The notes below the pieces were generated by a model. That model did no database searches. It had not been told where the DNA came from and saw only the letters and a program-made list of their open reading frames with translations. Source: Oehlia diaphana (Eukaryota > Glomeromycota > Glomeromycetes > Glomerales > Glomeraceae). From it: a stretch of DNA of 41,896 bases. Location: assembly GCA_003833135.1 (NCBI GenBank), contig QZLH01000276.1, positions 64,938 to 106,833 on the forward strand. Reading direction: 5' to 3'. The stretch's first letter is position 1; every line of letters begins with the position of its first letter. A program made the translations under genes and the position numbers. Of the stretch, positions 1 through 11,553 are shown one piece after another.

Positions 1-163
1 GACTAATATATATATTTTTTTCAGCCCATCTTATTTTAATCATACGGTACATTTCTTAGTGTAAATCCTTTCCATTTTAAGTGAGGTACAAATCTTTTTG
101 CAACGGCCCATAACCAGGAATTTTTTTCCCCTTACCGCAGTAGCACAAATGTCACATTTAAAC

Positions 164-169
164 TTTATT
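164..169 (-). promoter_or_regulatory. Putative polyadenylation signal of the SWIM/RING gene
   Basis: On the minus strand this reads AATAAA, about 110 bases after the stop codon of the upstream SWIM/RING gene. Position and sequence fit a poly(A) signal, but in DNA this AT-rich the hexamer can occur by chance. Confidence 0.35.
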
Positions 170-277
170 CATAAAATGACAGGTAATTAATAATAATAAT
201 CTTTTACATAAATTTGACATATGATCAATGAAACAATTCATCGTACAAGATAATTGTAGACAATGATGTTACTCCTC

Positions 278-2723
278 CTAATACCAGGAGCGATACTTGC
301 GATAATAGGAAGTAGTGTCTAAATAAATTATTGGTATTAAAAAGCTTTGTTTCTTGATTATTGGAAATACTTTACACGTATTACCTCGAATAGTATTCAT
401 TCCTTGAACATTTCCTAAATTAACATAACCTTCTTCGTTTATTAAAAGTTCGGAACCGGATTCCTCCCAATTGATGCGACAATAAACACAGGTAACCTAA
501 TAAATAAAAAATAAAAATAAATTTTAAAAGATTTTTAGAGTAAAAAGTATGCATACTTTGTCACCGCGTTTTGATCTCTTCCATTGCTCGAAGCAGTCTT
601 TGTGAAGGTTATTTCCGCAACCTTCTTTACACCATACGATATTTTTATGATCTTTTTCTTCTAAGGGTTCATAGCTATTAAAATTAATTTAAAGAATATT
701 AAATAGTGTGATTAATTATATTCTGATAGTCTGAAGATTGTAGAAAGTCATCTAAATACCAAATAGGGCAATTTCCTTCGATTGGTCGGCGTTTTTCGTT
801 TTCATTTTCATTGGTGTCACTTACTAATTCACCGGAAGTGAACGTTTTATATTTATCACGAACACGTTGGTTAGCCTATGAATGAATATAAGATATTTAA
901 TAAGTTAGTGGAAATTTGATTATGTACAATCATTTAAAAGAATAAAGTTACCAAAACAGTCGGATCAGGTGCAGCGTTTGCAAAGATTGAACGGAGTTCT
1001 TTAGACAAAAGCGCCTTCTGATAGATAAACGAGCTATCTCGATTTAGGCGAAAAACTTTGAGATAAATAAAGAACTAAACGATTATATAGATGTTAAATG
1101 TTATCATAATTTTAGGTCTCGATAAAAAGATTTTTAATATTTTCTAATATACGTACAATATGTTTACACAAATTTCCTTTCCCGAAATCTGGACAAGTGC
1201 AATTTGGTACATGTTTAATAGTAACTGTGTAAATCTAAAGAGTTTTTTTTTTTTTAAAAAAAAAGAAAATTTAATAAATTTTTAAAGTAAAAGTTCGTTA
1301 TAGGTTAATGAAATTTACATTGCCGGTTGATCCTAAAACTGCAAATTCTTCGTGGAAATCGTCAATCTTTTCTCGATTAACCATATAAAGTCGTTGTTGT
1401 TCCGCACGAATAATACGCTCATAAATAGGCTATGATCATCAAAAAAAAAGAAAGAATTATTCACGCAATGAAAATTTATTTAAAACAAACCCTTAATCTT
1501 ACAGTTGAGCAAATCGTTCTGGTACGAGCTAATCGTTTCTCTTCAGGTTTTTTAGACTTCTTTGATTTTTTATTTTCCTTTGCAGGACCTGCTTCCCGTT
1601 CCCCATTATCATTTTCAGTAGTCGTCTTTCTCTTTTTACCACGGTTCTTAGTAGCCTCTGTAGTAGCTTCAACAGGCTCTGCTAATTCTTGTTCCGACAC
1701 ATTTATACGTCCACGTTTAGGGGGATTTCCTTCAGATATTTCTTCGTTTGTTTTTGGATTGCTGCTTGTCATTTGATCGGGATCGGCCGTGGTACTACTT
1801 TCTGAGACTGTCTTTCGTTTACGACCGCGTTGTGAAGTTGTAGAAGCACTAGTAGATGCCACATTAGTAGGTTCTTCCGTAATCTGAGCAGTTGTTTCGT
1901 TTAATTTTCGTTCACGTTTAGGAATAGAAACAACTGGTAGTGATGATGATTGTAACTGTTCCTCAATTCCTGTAGGTTGTTCATTTATTGAAGTTACTTG
2001 TTCAAGAATTTCAGATTCGGTTCCTACTGGTTGTTCAAGTGAAGAACTCTTTGGTTTTCGTCCACGTTTTGGACGAGTAATTTGTTGAGTAGAACTCGTA
2101 CTAGTCATAACCGTGTCTGGAAGTAATTGTTCAATAGCCGCGGTTGTTGTTTCTTGAGTAGTTTCTTTATCTTGAGTGGCTGTTTCTCGAATTTGAAGAG
2201 TTTCAGATTCGGTTCCTACTGGTTGTTCAGGTGAAGAATTCTTTGGTTTTCGCCCACGTTTTGGACGAGTAATTTGTTGAATAGAACTCGTACTAGCTAT
2301 AGCCGCATCTGGAGGAAATTGTTCAATAACCATGGTTGTTGTTTCTTGAGTAGCTGTTTCTTTATCTTGAGTAGCTGCTTCTCGAATTTGAAGAGTTTCA
2401 AATTCGATTCCTACTGGTTGTTCAGGTGAAGAATTCTTTGGTTTTCGTCCACGTTTTGGACGAGGAATTTGTCTAGAACTCGTACTAGTCACAGCCGCAA
2501 CTGGAGGCAATTGCTCAATAACCATGGTTGTTTTTTTTTGAGTAGTTGTATCTTGAGTAGCAATTTCTTGAATTTGGTCAGTTGTACTCATGCTTTGTCC
2601 GGTGGGAATTTTTGGTTTTCGTCCGCGTGAACGTGTAGCAACAGTTAACTTTGATTGTATACCGTCAGAAGGATTTACAATTTTGGTAGTAGAAGAACTA
2701 ATAGAAGAATCACTTGTATCCAT
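278..2723 (-). CDS. AT-hook, SWIM zinc finger and RING finger protein (ZSWIM2-like E3 ubiquitin ligase)
   Basis: Seven exons (2723-1503, 1429-1319, 1234-1153, 1055-952, 875-760, 674-557, 496-278) join in frame to 656 residues. The first ~400 residues are low-complexity Ser/Thr/Gln-rich and carry about seven AT-hook-like motifs (RGRKPK, RGRKRK, RGKKRK), three inside a ~63-residue tandem repeat. A SWIM finger follows, with C456xC458 and C467xH469. A RING finger uses C542, C545, C560, C564, H569, C572, C587 and C590; the second Cys codon is split across an intron. SWIM followed by RING is the ZSWIM2/MEX arrangement, a family of E3 ubiquitin ligases. AT-hooks bind the minor groove of AT-rich DNA, so a chromatin-linked ligase is inferred. 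The start has A at -3. The gene is divergent from the MMACHC-like gene. Domain calls are firm; substrate and location are unknown. Confidence 0.85.
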
Positions 2724-3152
2724 ATTTGCTACTCTTATAATAAATATTAACCATTAAAAAAATATATATATTTCAATTAAAACAAGTATTCATGTAATTT
2801 TTTTGTTGTAAAAAAATAAAAGAAACGCGTTTAAAAAGGTAAAAAAAAAAAGCGAAAAAGGGTGGTCGAGAGAAAAAATTCCATCAGCACTAAATAAATA
2901 ATCAGTTTACATATTTACATATTTTTACATAAAAAAAAATCAAGATTATTCAAGTTAATGCAAACGAGCATATCGATATATCGAGCATATGATAGAATAC
3001 TTTTTTCGCGTTTTCTTATAAATTATGTCATCATTCTCAATTACTCATAGTTAACCTTTGAGTAATAACGATCATTACCAATAAAGGAAATTGGTTGATT
3101 ATACAGTATATATAGATTTTACGTAATTTCTTTTTTTTTTAAAAAAAAAAAA
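2724..3152. promoter_or_regulatory. Shared intergenic region between divergent genes
   Basis: These 429 bases lie between the start codons of the SWIM/RING gene (-) and the MMACHC-like gene (+), so they must hold both promoters. The sequence is AT-rich with several poly(A) runs. A T-run followed by an A-run (about 3130-3152) sits directly against the + strand start codon. No specific operator is recognisable. Confidence 0.5.
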
Positions 3153-4148
3153 ATGTCCCCTTCAATTCATTGGGAAGAAATTACAAAATTAATTTCAGCT
3201 AGATTATATACATTAGGATTTGATTCGGTGAAAGCATTTCCAGCACAAAGGTCAATTAAGATACAATGTATTATATAAATTTTAAATAATAATATTATTT
3301 ATTAATTATTCTTGTTCTCTTTTTATAGGTATAATGAAAAATTATCAACGTACTCTCCTTTACCAACATTTTCTCAAACGAATTCAACGTTGTCAATTCT
3401 AGTAGGAAACACCAAACATCTTTGGACAGAATTTTTAAAATATTATTCGACCGAAATTTTTACAAATTACACATATGAAATTCCTCCTTCAAGTAATCAC
3501 TGCGCAAGTTCGACGACTTATTCCGAAGACAGTGATAACGAAGAATATAAAAAACAAAATCCTTTAGATTATTATACAAGAATAAGTATAACAAAAGTTA
3601 TTAAAGAAATAATTTTATTAAAAAATTTAGCAAATTTAAATTACGATATTAGGTATACATTTGATTTAGATAAAAACAAATTCGTCGCTTTTCAAATCTT
3701 GGCAGAAAATGCATCATTCGCTTATTATAACAGAATCTGCTATTTAAATGTTCATAAAGAATTTGGACCTTGGATCGGTTTGAGAGCTGTTATCACTTTT
3801 GATATAGAAGGACCTCTTAATTCTTCACAGTTATTTCCTGAACTAAAAAATCCCTTTCCGGAAGGGGATGAGAATCTCGAAAGAAAAATACAAGAAATTT
3901 ATGGTACAAAAGATCATAATTATCACCAACAGGATAATCTCAAGATTACGGATGAGAATAAGTCAGATACGAAATCAGGAGAAATAAAAGAACAATGGCA
4001 TAAATTTGTTGAATTGAGAGATATTGCTTCCGGATTTATGGATAAAGAATTATTAGAAAAGTATCGATATTCTAAAGATCAAATTGAATATCATTATACA
4101 AATAATATTGAATTATTGAATAGAATAGTATTAAATAATAAAAATTAA
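3153..4148 (+). CDS. MMACHC: MMACHC-like (cblC) cobalamin-processing protein
   Basis: Two exons (3153-3250, 3329-4148) encode 305 residues; the donor is the less common GTCAAT. In animals MMACHC removes the upper ligand of cobalamin in the cytosol, using glutathione or flavin, and passes the cofactor on. Remembered family features are present in order: an N-terminal helix with GFDSVKAFPAQRYNEKL (human has a GF...WYNELL pattern), a LPTF...TLSILV strand, an A-x-YYN segment, the HKEFGPWIGLRAVI segment (human HPRFGGWFAIRGVV) and a C-terminal RYSKDQIEYHYT helix (human RYSEEQ-x-YF). Acidic inserts near residues 95-105 and 225-245 look species-specific. The identification rests on pattern memory, not an alignment. 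Many fungi lack B12 enzymes, so presence here suggests cobalamin use or salvage. Confidence 0.8.
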
Positions 4149-5021
4149 ATTAAATTACAAAGAAAAATAATTATTTAATATGAAAACTTCCTGGTAACAA
4201 ATGAGTAATTACATTTAAACTATATTTAAATTACTGATTTAGTTCAAATTAGGAAATCTAATATTACTAAATTTATAATTCATAGGACCATTTTCCAAAT
4301 TCTATTTTTTCCCATCGCATGTGCAAAATATAACAGCGCCTTTTGAGAAACAAAAAAAATTTAGCGGAATATGATCTACATTCGTGCAGTATAATATACT
4401 TTTTATGTATGCATTCCCATTTTTGTCGTTCTAGAAGGTTTTTTTCGTCTTTTTTCGTCTCATTATGCGCGTATGGCAAAATAATTATTATCACACATGT
4501 AAGAAGAACCCAAACCCTTGAAAATAATAGAACATTACAAATTTAGGAAAATCAAAAAAAAAACGCATTTGTTTATGATTGGAAAAGGGAATGATGATTT
4601 ATTTCATCATAAGAAAAATTGATATTTCTACAACTGGTAACGAATTTCATTTACTAGGTTTTGGCGTTATCTCCTTATTGGATTAATATTCCCGTTGAAG
4701 ATAATATATATTCTAAATTTGGTTTCAGAATATTCACTTTGTTTGAACAAATTATTTATTCTATATATAATATAAGATGCGCGTGTTAAATTTAGACCCC
4801 TCGATTCTTGTTTCAATGTCAAAATATTTATTTAAATCTATTTAAAACAAATAAATTTTTTTTTTTTTATACTTTTAACCCCCATTTGCTTCCCCATCTT
4901 GTTTTACATACAAAATATAAAGTCCCTCTGGGAGGAATTTTATTTTTGTACTCTATAATTCAAATCATAATACTTTTTTTTCTTCTCTTTTTTTTATTAT
5001 TAATTTATATTTTTTAATATC
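4149..5021. other. Intergenic region without a supported gene
   Basis: AT-rich sequence with T-runs. Short open frames on both strands are low-complexity (runs of Phe, Ile and Leu) and have no convincing splice context. It should hold the 3' UTR of the MMACHC-like gene and the promoter of the next gene. Confidence 0.5.
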
Positions 5022-6813
5022 ATGAGGTTTTACAATAAATTGGTATTTAGGATTTAAATACTTTTTCTGTTAAAGTTTAATTAAAATTATTAGTTTAATC
5101 GTAGTGAATTAATTTTTTTATAGTGGGCTCGTATAACTGAATCACGATGGACCATTTCATATATAAGTTTCGCGGTGTTGCAAATGATAATAGCAATAGT
5201 AATAGAAGCTATAATATTACAAAAAAATGAAAACAGTTATGAAACATTGACGATGTATATGGGTGATGACGATAAAGAGAACTTTGAAAAGATTGTGTAC
5301 AAAAAATATACGTATACTCAATATAGTAAACAATTCCAGTCGATTATACATGGGAATATATGGTTTATGGTGTTTGAAGCCTTCCTTACAGCTTTATGTT
5401 TTTCTTCGGTACGTATCTTAGAATTTTCGTTGATAAATCGATCTTAATTGATTATCCGCTAATATTTATCAATAATTTAATTTATTTAGGTATTCTTTCA
5501 AGTAAGTAATTGACATATTTAAAGTCTATTTATTTAATTTATCTTAATTAATTCAATTTACTAAACACTTTATTAGAATACTATTGAAGTAATATCAATT
5601 GCAATCATAAATGTATGCTTAATATTTTTTGCGGGAGTACAAATTTACCAAAGTAATAAGTGGATTGTTCGAGTTAATTCACAAATTGAATTGGATCTTA
5701 AGGAAATATCTTTAACTAAAGATGTTATTCCATGGGAAGCACTTCAACTTGTATTAATGATAGGTTTTACTTCCGCTTCGATAGTTTTTGGATACAAATT
5801 ATATAAGCAATTTGGCTGGAATATCTACAAAGAAATAGGTGCAAATATACAGATGCAAAGTAAGGGAATATTATTTTTTACTTTATTTTAAAATAAACAA
5901 AATTGATGATTTTTTTTTCTTTTTAAAAAAAAATAGGAATGTATCGAACATATCTAGGTGAGCTAAATATAATTTGTAATTTTAATGTTATCATCAATAA
6001 ATATGTGCTTATATGCTTATATTTTTATTTTATTATAGTGTTCCTTTTGCTACTAAAGTTAGATCTACTTCTCTTGATGGGGTTTCAAATTCTTAATTTA
6101 GTTTTCTTGTTCAGTGATGCGGAAGAAGATCAAACCACAACTATAATCATCCAAAGTATTATGGTTGCAAGTGTTATCCCAATAGTCGGGTTAGCATTAT
6201 GGGGGGTATGTAGTAATAGCAAAAATTTCTTCATGAAAAAAAATTTGAAATTTATTATATTTTTTTTGTATTAGGTTCGAAGAGAAAATCAAGTAGCCAT
6301 GTTCATTTTTGCAGTGGCTTCTGTAGCTACTATAGTGAATTTTATTTATATTTTAGCTAAGTTTATCATTAACAGAGATGAATACTTATTAACATTATTG
6401 GTAATTATTATATAACTGATCGAAGAAAAAGGATCATGATTTTTCAAAAATATATTCTTTACTAACTGTTTTTTTACTGGCTTTAAAGGATATCCTCGGT
6501 ATCTTAATAACTATAATGTCAATGGTGATTGCCTATTTAGCAACGCGAAATTTTGGTATGAATTTATGTTGATTGATTTATGTATTGTTAATAAATATTT
6601 ATTAACTATTTTTGTTTATCTAGATCGTGGTTTGAAGAATCATTGTAAGTACTCAGTATGATTTATTCTAACATGTCATCAAATTAAAAAAAAATACCAT
6701 TATCTGATATTGTTAAAAATTTCTTAGTTCAAAAAAGAGATCATGAAGATGCTGTCAATTTGGAAGCTTGCGGTGGTCAAGGACAGCGAAAACGGTTTTC
6801 AATCGACGATTAG
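5022..6813 (+). CDS. Multispanning membrane protein, UPF0658 Golgi family-like
   Basis: Ten exons (5022-5042, 5124-5408, 5490-5501, 5577-5859, 5937-5957, 6039-6205, 6275-6400, 6489-6555, 6624-6644, 6728-6813) stay in frame to give 362 residues. Three are micro-exons of 21 bases and one is only 12 bases (VFFQ). Seven or eight hydrophobic segments are visible, beginning right after an N-terminal WARITESRW stretch. The C-terminal half has a YRTY...LLKLD...MGF segment, then WGVRRENQVAMF, then a final TATRNF-like end (LATRNFDRGLKNHF). These match my memory of fungal UPF0658 proteins (S. pombe C23H3.04, Golgi membrane, function unknown). The first exon, seven codons, is the least certain. No catalytic motif is seen. 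Confidence 0.7.
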
Positions 6814-7501
6814 CTTTTTATGATTGCTAATTGAAGGTAATAACTTTAAACAATCTTTTTACCTATTTACGTTTAGAGATGAATACTCACTTTTTATCAC
6901 ATTTTGTAATACTATATTTGATTTTTTAAAGAATTTTTTTTTTTTTTTTTTTTTTTATTTTGGGTTTTTAAAAAATTTTTTTTTTTATACTTTTATTTTT
7001 TTATTTTTTTTTCTATACCAGATAAAAAAAATTTTATACATTTATATAAAACTTATAAAACTTTCCTCAAAATTCATCATTTATCCTTATTCATCCCCAT
7101 TTATCAATTTATCATCATTTGTATTCCTTTCTCATATCCTTCATTTAAAAAAAACAATGCTACTTTCAATAATAAGCCTTTATTTGTATAGAAAACATTA
7201 AAAAAGAAATCATATTGTAACTTGTAATTCTAATATGTTATTAATATTACATTATACTGTACAAATTCCATATAAAGTCTTTACGTTTATATCTTAGTAT
7301 CGTTAGTACCGTTTAAAATTAAATATATGGAATTAATATCTGTTTATTTGGCTAAAAAAAAAATTTATTTAAATTTAATTTTACTTTTAACATTAAAAAA
7401 GCTTATATACTACAATTACTAAAAAAGATTTTCTTTTTTTATATAAAAATAATAATTTTTTTTTTCTTTTTTAAGCGGTTCAAATGATACAAAACTTTTT
7501 T
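6814..7501. other. Intergenic, T-rich low complexity
   Basis: The sequence holds long T-runs (about 6938-7012) and no convincing coding exon. It separates the 3' ends of two convergent genes, so it is probably 3' UTR and spacer. Confidence 0.5.
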
Positions 7502-8281
7502 TTAATCGGAAACAACATATCCTTTACCTATATTTATTAAAAAATTTTTTTTTTTGTTAATATATTGAATATATTTCAAAAGATAACATTAGTAACGAAT
7601 TACCTTTATATCCTTCGGATGAAATACCAGTTATAGGATTAGCCTTTTGTTGGCGCATTCTTTCATTAGTAGCTTCTTCCCATTCTTTATTAAGAGTTTT
7701 TGGATGTTCAGTTACTTTTTTTTTAAAAGAATTACGAGTTAAAATGATTTTTTAGGAGCCATTCAAATAGAACACAATTTGAAAAAATAAATAGATATTT
7801 TACCAGCTTTCTTTGTCATATAAAAAAATCCACTACTAACAATAAGTAATCCAGTAACTCCCGCAATCACTTTGCCAGTATGGCGTGACTCATAAAATTC
7901 TCTTGGTCCATAATTCCCAAAAGAAATATAGTAGGCTTTTTAATTAAAAAATAAATATTTATTAGTTAAAAAAATTTATATTAATTATAATTTTTCGTAT
8001 TTCCTTTCTTTTAAATGAATGCTTATGTGCATATTATTTTTTTTTAAAAAAAAAATTCATGAAATACCCGCTTTCTTTTCTTCAAGAGAAAGTCTTTGCC
8101 AATCTTGTTTTTGTAATTCTTCGATTTTTTTTGTAATGTCACTCTGTTCTTCAGGTGATAATGTATTCCATTTACCGACGACTTCAGTAATTGCTGGGGT
8201 AGAAGAAACACCTCTCTTACTGAAATTAACAGTTCTATTAAGAATTTGATGTTGATTGATACGAACTAGAGAACGAAACAT
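7502..8281 (-). CDS. COX5: Cytochrome c oxidase subunit IV (fungal Cox5)
   Basis: Four exons (8281-8068, 7935-7804, 7714-7604, 7527-7502) give 160 residues, close to the ~150 of yeast Cox5. The protein is a nuclear-encoded subunit of respiratory complex IV in the inner mitochondrial membrane. The first ~25 residues are basic and hydroxylated (MFRSLVRINQHQ), fitting a mitochondrial presequence. Family hallmarks follow: KWNTLSPEEQ, then ISFGNYGPRE, one membrane helix around residues 93-111 (KVIAGVTGLLIVSSGFFYM), then EWEEATNERM and the C-terminal SSEGYKGKGYV. The last exon is only 26 bases and is identified because it completes this conserved tail. All introns fall after the first base of a codon. 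Confidence 0.93.
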
Positions 8282-8698
8282 AATGAAGAAGTAAGTTATT
8301 TATCTTGGATTTTTTTTTTGTTCAGGTAAAACTATATATCATAAATTGACAATCACATACTTTTCGAGATACAATTCGGGGGAGATAACCAGATCATACA
8401 CACATAATTTCGTTTTATAATTTTTGGCCAAAATTTTTAATTCTGGCCTAGACTATATCTTTCATTTTATTAAAAAACTACATGAAAATTTACATGGATT
8501 TGTTATGCAATTTAATTGGTCACCAATCAACAAATATTAAAAACTAACAATAAACTGATATATATATATATATATAAATATTATAAACTTTTTACTATTA
8601 TAAAAAAATTTACAGTGAAATAATTTATACAATAGGAAACTTTTGCCTATAGCGGTAGCTCTAACCCTGAATATGTAATAATATAAATAATTATGCAC
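8282..8698. other. Intergenic region with a TA microsatellite
   Basis: This stretch lies upstream of COX5 and downstream of the pseudokinase gene. It contains a short (TA)n tract near 8560-8576 and a pair of TGGCC-containing inverted segments around 8424-8448 resembling one near 38665-38700, perhaps a small decayed mobile element. No gene is seen. Confidence 0.4.
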
Positions 8699-11072
8699 TC
8701 ACGTATCCCAATGTTGTTGATGAGCATACTTTTGAGCTTCATCAATTCCCATACTTGCCGCTCTCAAAATTAATCTTTTAGATTCTTCCACATCCCTTTT
8801 CAATCCTCCGTAAGGTTTATGATAACAAACCCCTAAATGATACATTCCATGAGGAACGTTTTTATCGACTGCTTTCTTAAAAAATTTTACAGCTTTAATT
8901 CTATCCCTAGTAAATCCTTGCCCTGTTAAATAAAGATATCCTATCATATCCATAGCATCTCCATCTCCACCTTCTACTGCTTTTTCGAGATATTCGATTG
9001 ATTTTGGAATGTCTTTATCTACTCCCTTACCAAAAAAGTAATATTCTCCTAATCGGAATAGAGCATGTGGAAAGTCATCCATAACTTTTATATATTCTTC
9101 TCTTGCTTTGGCATAATCACGAAGTAGATGATAATTATTCGCTTTCTCTAATATTTCATCTAATGTAGGCTCAATTTCTTCTTCTTCAGAAAAATCGGAA
9201 GGTACCTCGAGATTGCGTGTAGATCTGACATGTAAATATCTTTTTTCTTCTTCTTTTATTAGTTCATCAAGTCCTAAATCAATACCATCCGGATCTTCTC
9301 CTTGAGCATAAGATGTATTTTCCAAACATTCAGGTCGGATTACCTCAAGATGATCAATGATTTCCGTAGTTTTAAATCTACGTTTTGGAACTAGACACGT
9401 ACAATTTGTAAAAATGCTAGAAATTGATGGTGGCATGTTATGCGGTAATTTTAATTCTTTTCCTTCAACTTTTCTTAAATGATATACATGATCCAATTGA
9501 AACCCTTGCCAAGGAAATTTTTCGGATACAATTTCGTAAAATACGACTCCAAAAGAATATATATCACATTCTTCTGTAAATGTTGCTACATTATCTCCAA
9601 GCCTTTCTGGAGCTGTCCAACGAATTTGTTCTTCAAAAGAATCAATTAATCTCAGACTTCCTCCATTAGACCAACGAGATTTTCGGAAGTTAGTTATTTT
9701 AGCCCGAAAATATTTATCCAGAAGAATATTCGCACTATTTATATATTTATGCAATATTCCAGCTTTATGAAGAAATGCCATACCTAAATTAACACATTTA
9801 TTTACATTGCAAAATAACAAAAATAACATTAACGTTAACTAATATTTTTAGTGTTGTAAAATATATATAATTAATTGTTTAATAAAACGTACCCTGAGCT
9901 ATTCCCAAAGCTATACTTCGTTTCTTTCCCCAATCACCTTTCAAATTACCAGATGCGATAAAAGCCTGCAAGTCTTCATGTTCACAATAATCTAAAACCA
10001 ATGCCATATTCCCTCTAAGTGTGGTAACTCCGATTAGATCGATAATATTTGGTGAGGGAGCTAATTTTTGTAAATAAGCTACTTCCAATGCGAATTGTGA
10101 AACTTCATCGCTAACTGATTCTCTTGCCAACGTCACTTTAATAACTACTTTAAAATCTTTTGGTTTTCGAGTAAATTCATTTACAGTATGATAAATTGCA
10201 GTAAATAATCTATCTGTTTTATATCGTTCAAAATCAGATAATTCATTTGAATTTATTCTAGTGCCTAAAAGTGATGGTGCATTTTTTGCATGTTTATAAC
10301 CGCGAATTTCTTCTAGAGTTTCTTTGACCATATTATTTATTTGAGCAAAAGCGATCTTATCTTCTTCATGCCACGTTTTATGAGTTTCTTCCAATTCTTG
10401 TGAATTGACAAAATGTCGAATATTAATTGCAAAATTAAGTCGACTACATGCTTGATCTAACCTTTCTTCTATATCCTGAAACTCTGCCGCAAATTTCTTT
10501 GCATAAAAGATTTTTAATCCATATTTTGCTTCTGCATGTTGTTTAACTACAGCTCTACCATCTTCTAGTACGATGGCAAAAGCTTTTAAAGCAGAACCAA
10601 AACTTTTATCTTCTATTTCTTTTGGATTCTCTGCTAACTTATCCAATAATTCTTTTGCCGAATCACGAGATATTTTAAATTGTTCACTAAGTCTTTTGCA
10701 CTCAGCTTTGCAATGTCTAGCAGCTCCAGCATAAGTAACAATATCCTCGACAAGAAATGCAATGTTACCAGTTAAAACTGCAATAACTGCATGATTGATT
10801 ATCTTTCCCACCTCGATAGCTCCTTCAATATATTTTGGTAAACTTACACTTAGTTTTTCACCAAAGTTAGCGATTCCAGAACCATATCCACCAAAGACTC
10901 GATCAAGTTTTACTTCATCGCTATCTAAACCACCTTTCCAGCCCAAAAAGTCTGAAGCCGATGAAGCCATCACAGGAGAACCAGTAGAACTAAAAGAATC
11001 CGTTGAGTCACAACGAAAATCAGAGCTTTTAAAAGATCTTTTTTTTGTCTTCGAACGTCGGAAATATGACAT
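8699..11072 (-). CDS. MLKL-like helical bundle, pseudokinase and Sel1 repeat protein
   Basis: Two exons (11072-9893, 9783-8699) encode 754 residues. Residues ~82-255 are helical with a C-x3-C-x-RL motif (C121, C125), then spaced helices like the N-terminal four-helix bundle of the necroptosis effector MLKL. A protein kinase fold follows at ~285-545. The VAIK Lys (K312), helix C Glu (E330), Asn412 of the catalytic loop and the APE motif are kept. HRD has become HKY (405-407), DFG has become NFR (425-427), and there is no glycine-rich loop, so this is probably a pseudokinase. Three Sel1 repeats occupy ~631-740 and should bind partners. A basic, Ser-rich tail (1-40) precedes the bundle. Fold and domain order are well supported; the cell-death role is inference from architecture. 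It could instead be a signalling scaffold. Confidence 0.85.
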
Positions 11073-11553
11073 GACGAACTACATAGTTCAAAATACCTAC
11101 AGCTTTATACTGTGTCGCGCCCTCTCTTTGTGTCACCCCTTTTTATATAAAATATACTTACAAGTCTAGTTAGTTTAGTTCAAAAAATCAGAAATCATTA
11201 AATATCGCCAATATTTCCCTTACGTGGCAATAGCTTAAAAAGTAACTTTCGATTATGTAAATCCCAAAAAAAAAATAAATTTATCATTTCATGCAAAATA
11301 CAAAATGATGTAATAATGTGATTATTTACAATGAAAAATGCGATCTTTCCACTAATACTATCTCGATTTGCTTAGAAAGATTAGAATCAAATAGTTTTAG
11401 GTTTAATCTGGTATATAAACAATTACGACATATAAGCCGTACTATACGTTTAATACGTTTTAATTATCAGGCAAATTATTGATTAAGAGAATTTACTATC
11501 CAATATGACGTACTTTACAAAGTATATACATTATGATATTTTATGATATTTTA
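11073..11553. other. Intergenic region
   Basis: About 480 AT-rich bases form the promoter side of the pseudokinase gene and the 3' side of the GLTSCR1-like gene. The + strand open frame overlapping its left part is an antisense shadow of the pseudokinase coding sequence. Nothing else is recognised. Confidence 0.5.

Noticed and set aside
6824..7201. 125-codon Phe-rich open frame on +
   Set aside because: It is a translation of poly(T) runs; composition is low-complexity and there is no homology pattern.
8699..11072. Active Ser/Thr or Tyr kinase
   Set aside because: HRD is HKY and DFG is NFR, and no glycine-rich loop is visible; catalysis by the normal mechanism is unlikely.
10795..11169. 124-codon open frame on + over the pseudokinase start
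   Set aside because: It is antisense to the well-supported N-terminal coding sequence of the pseudokinase gene and has no domain or splice structure.
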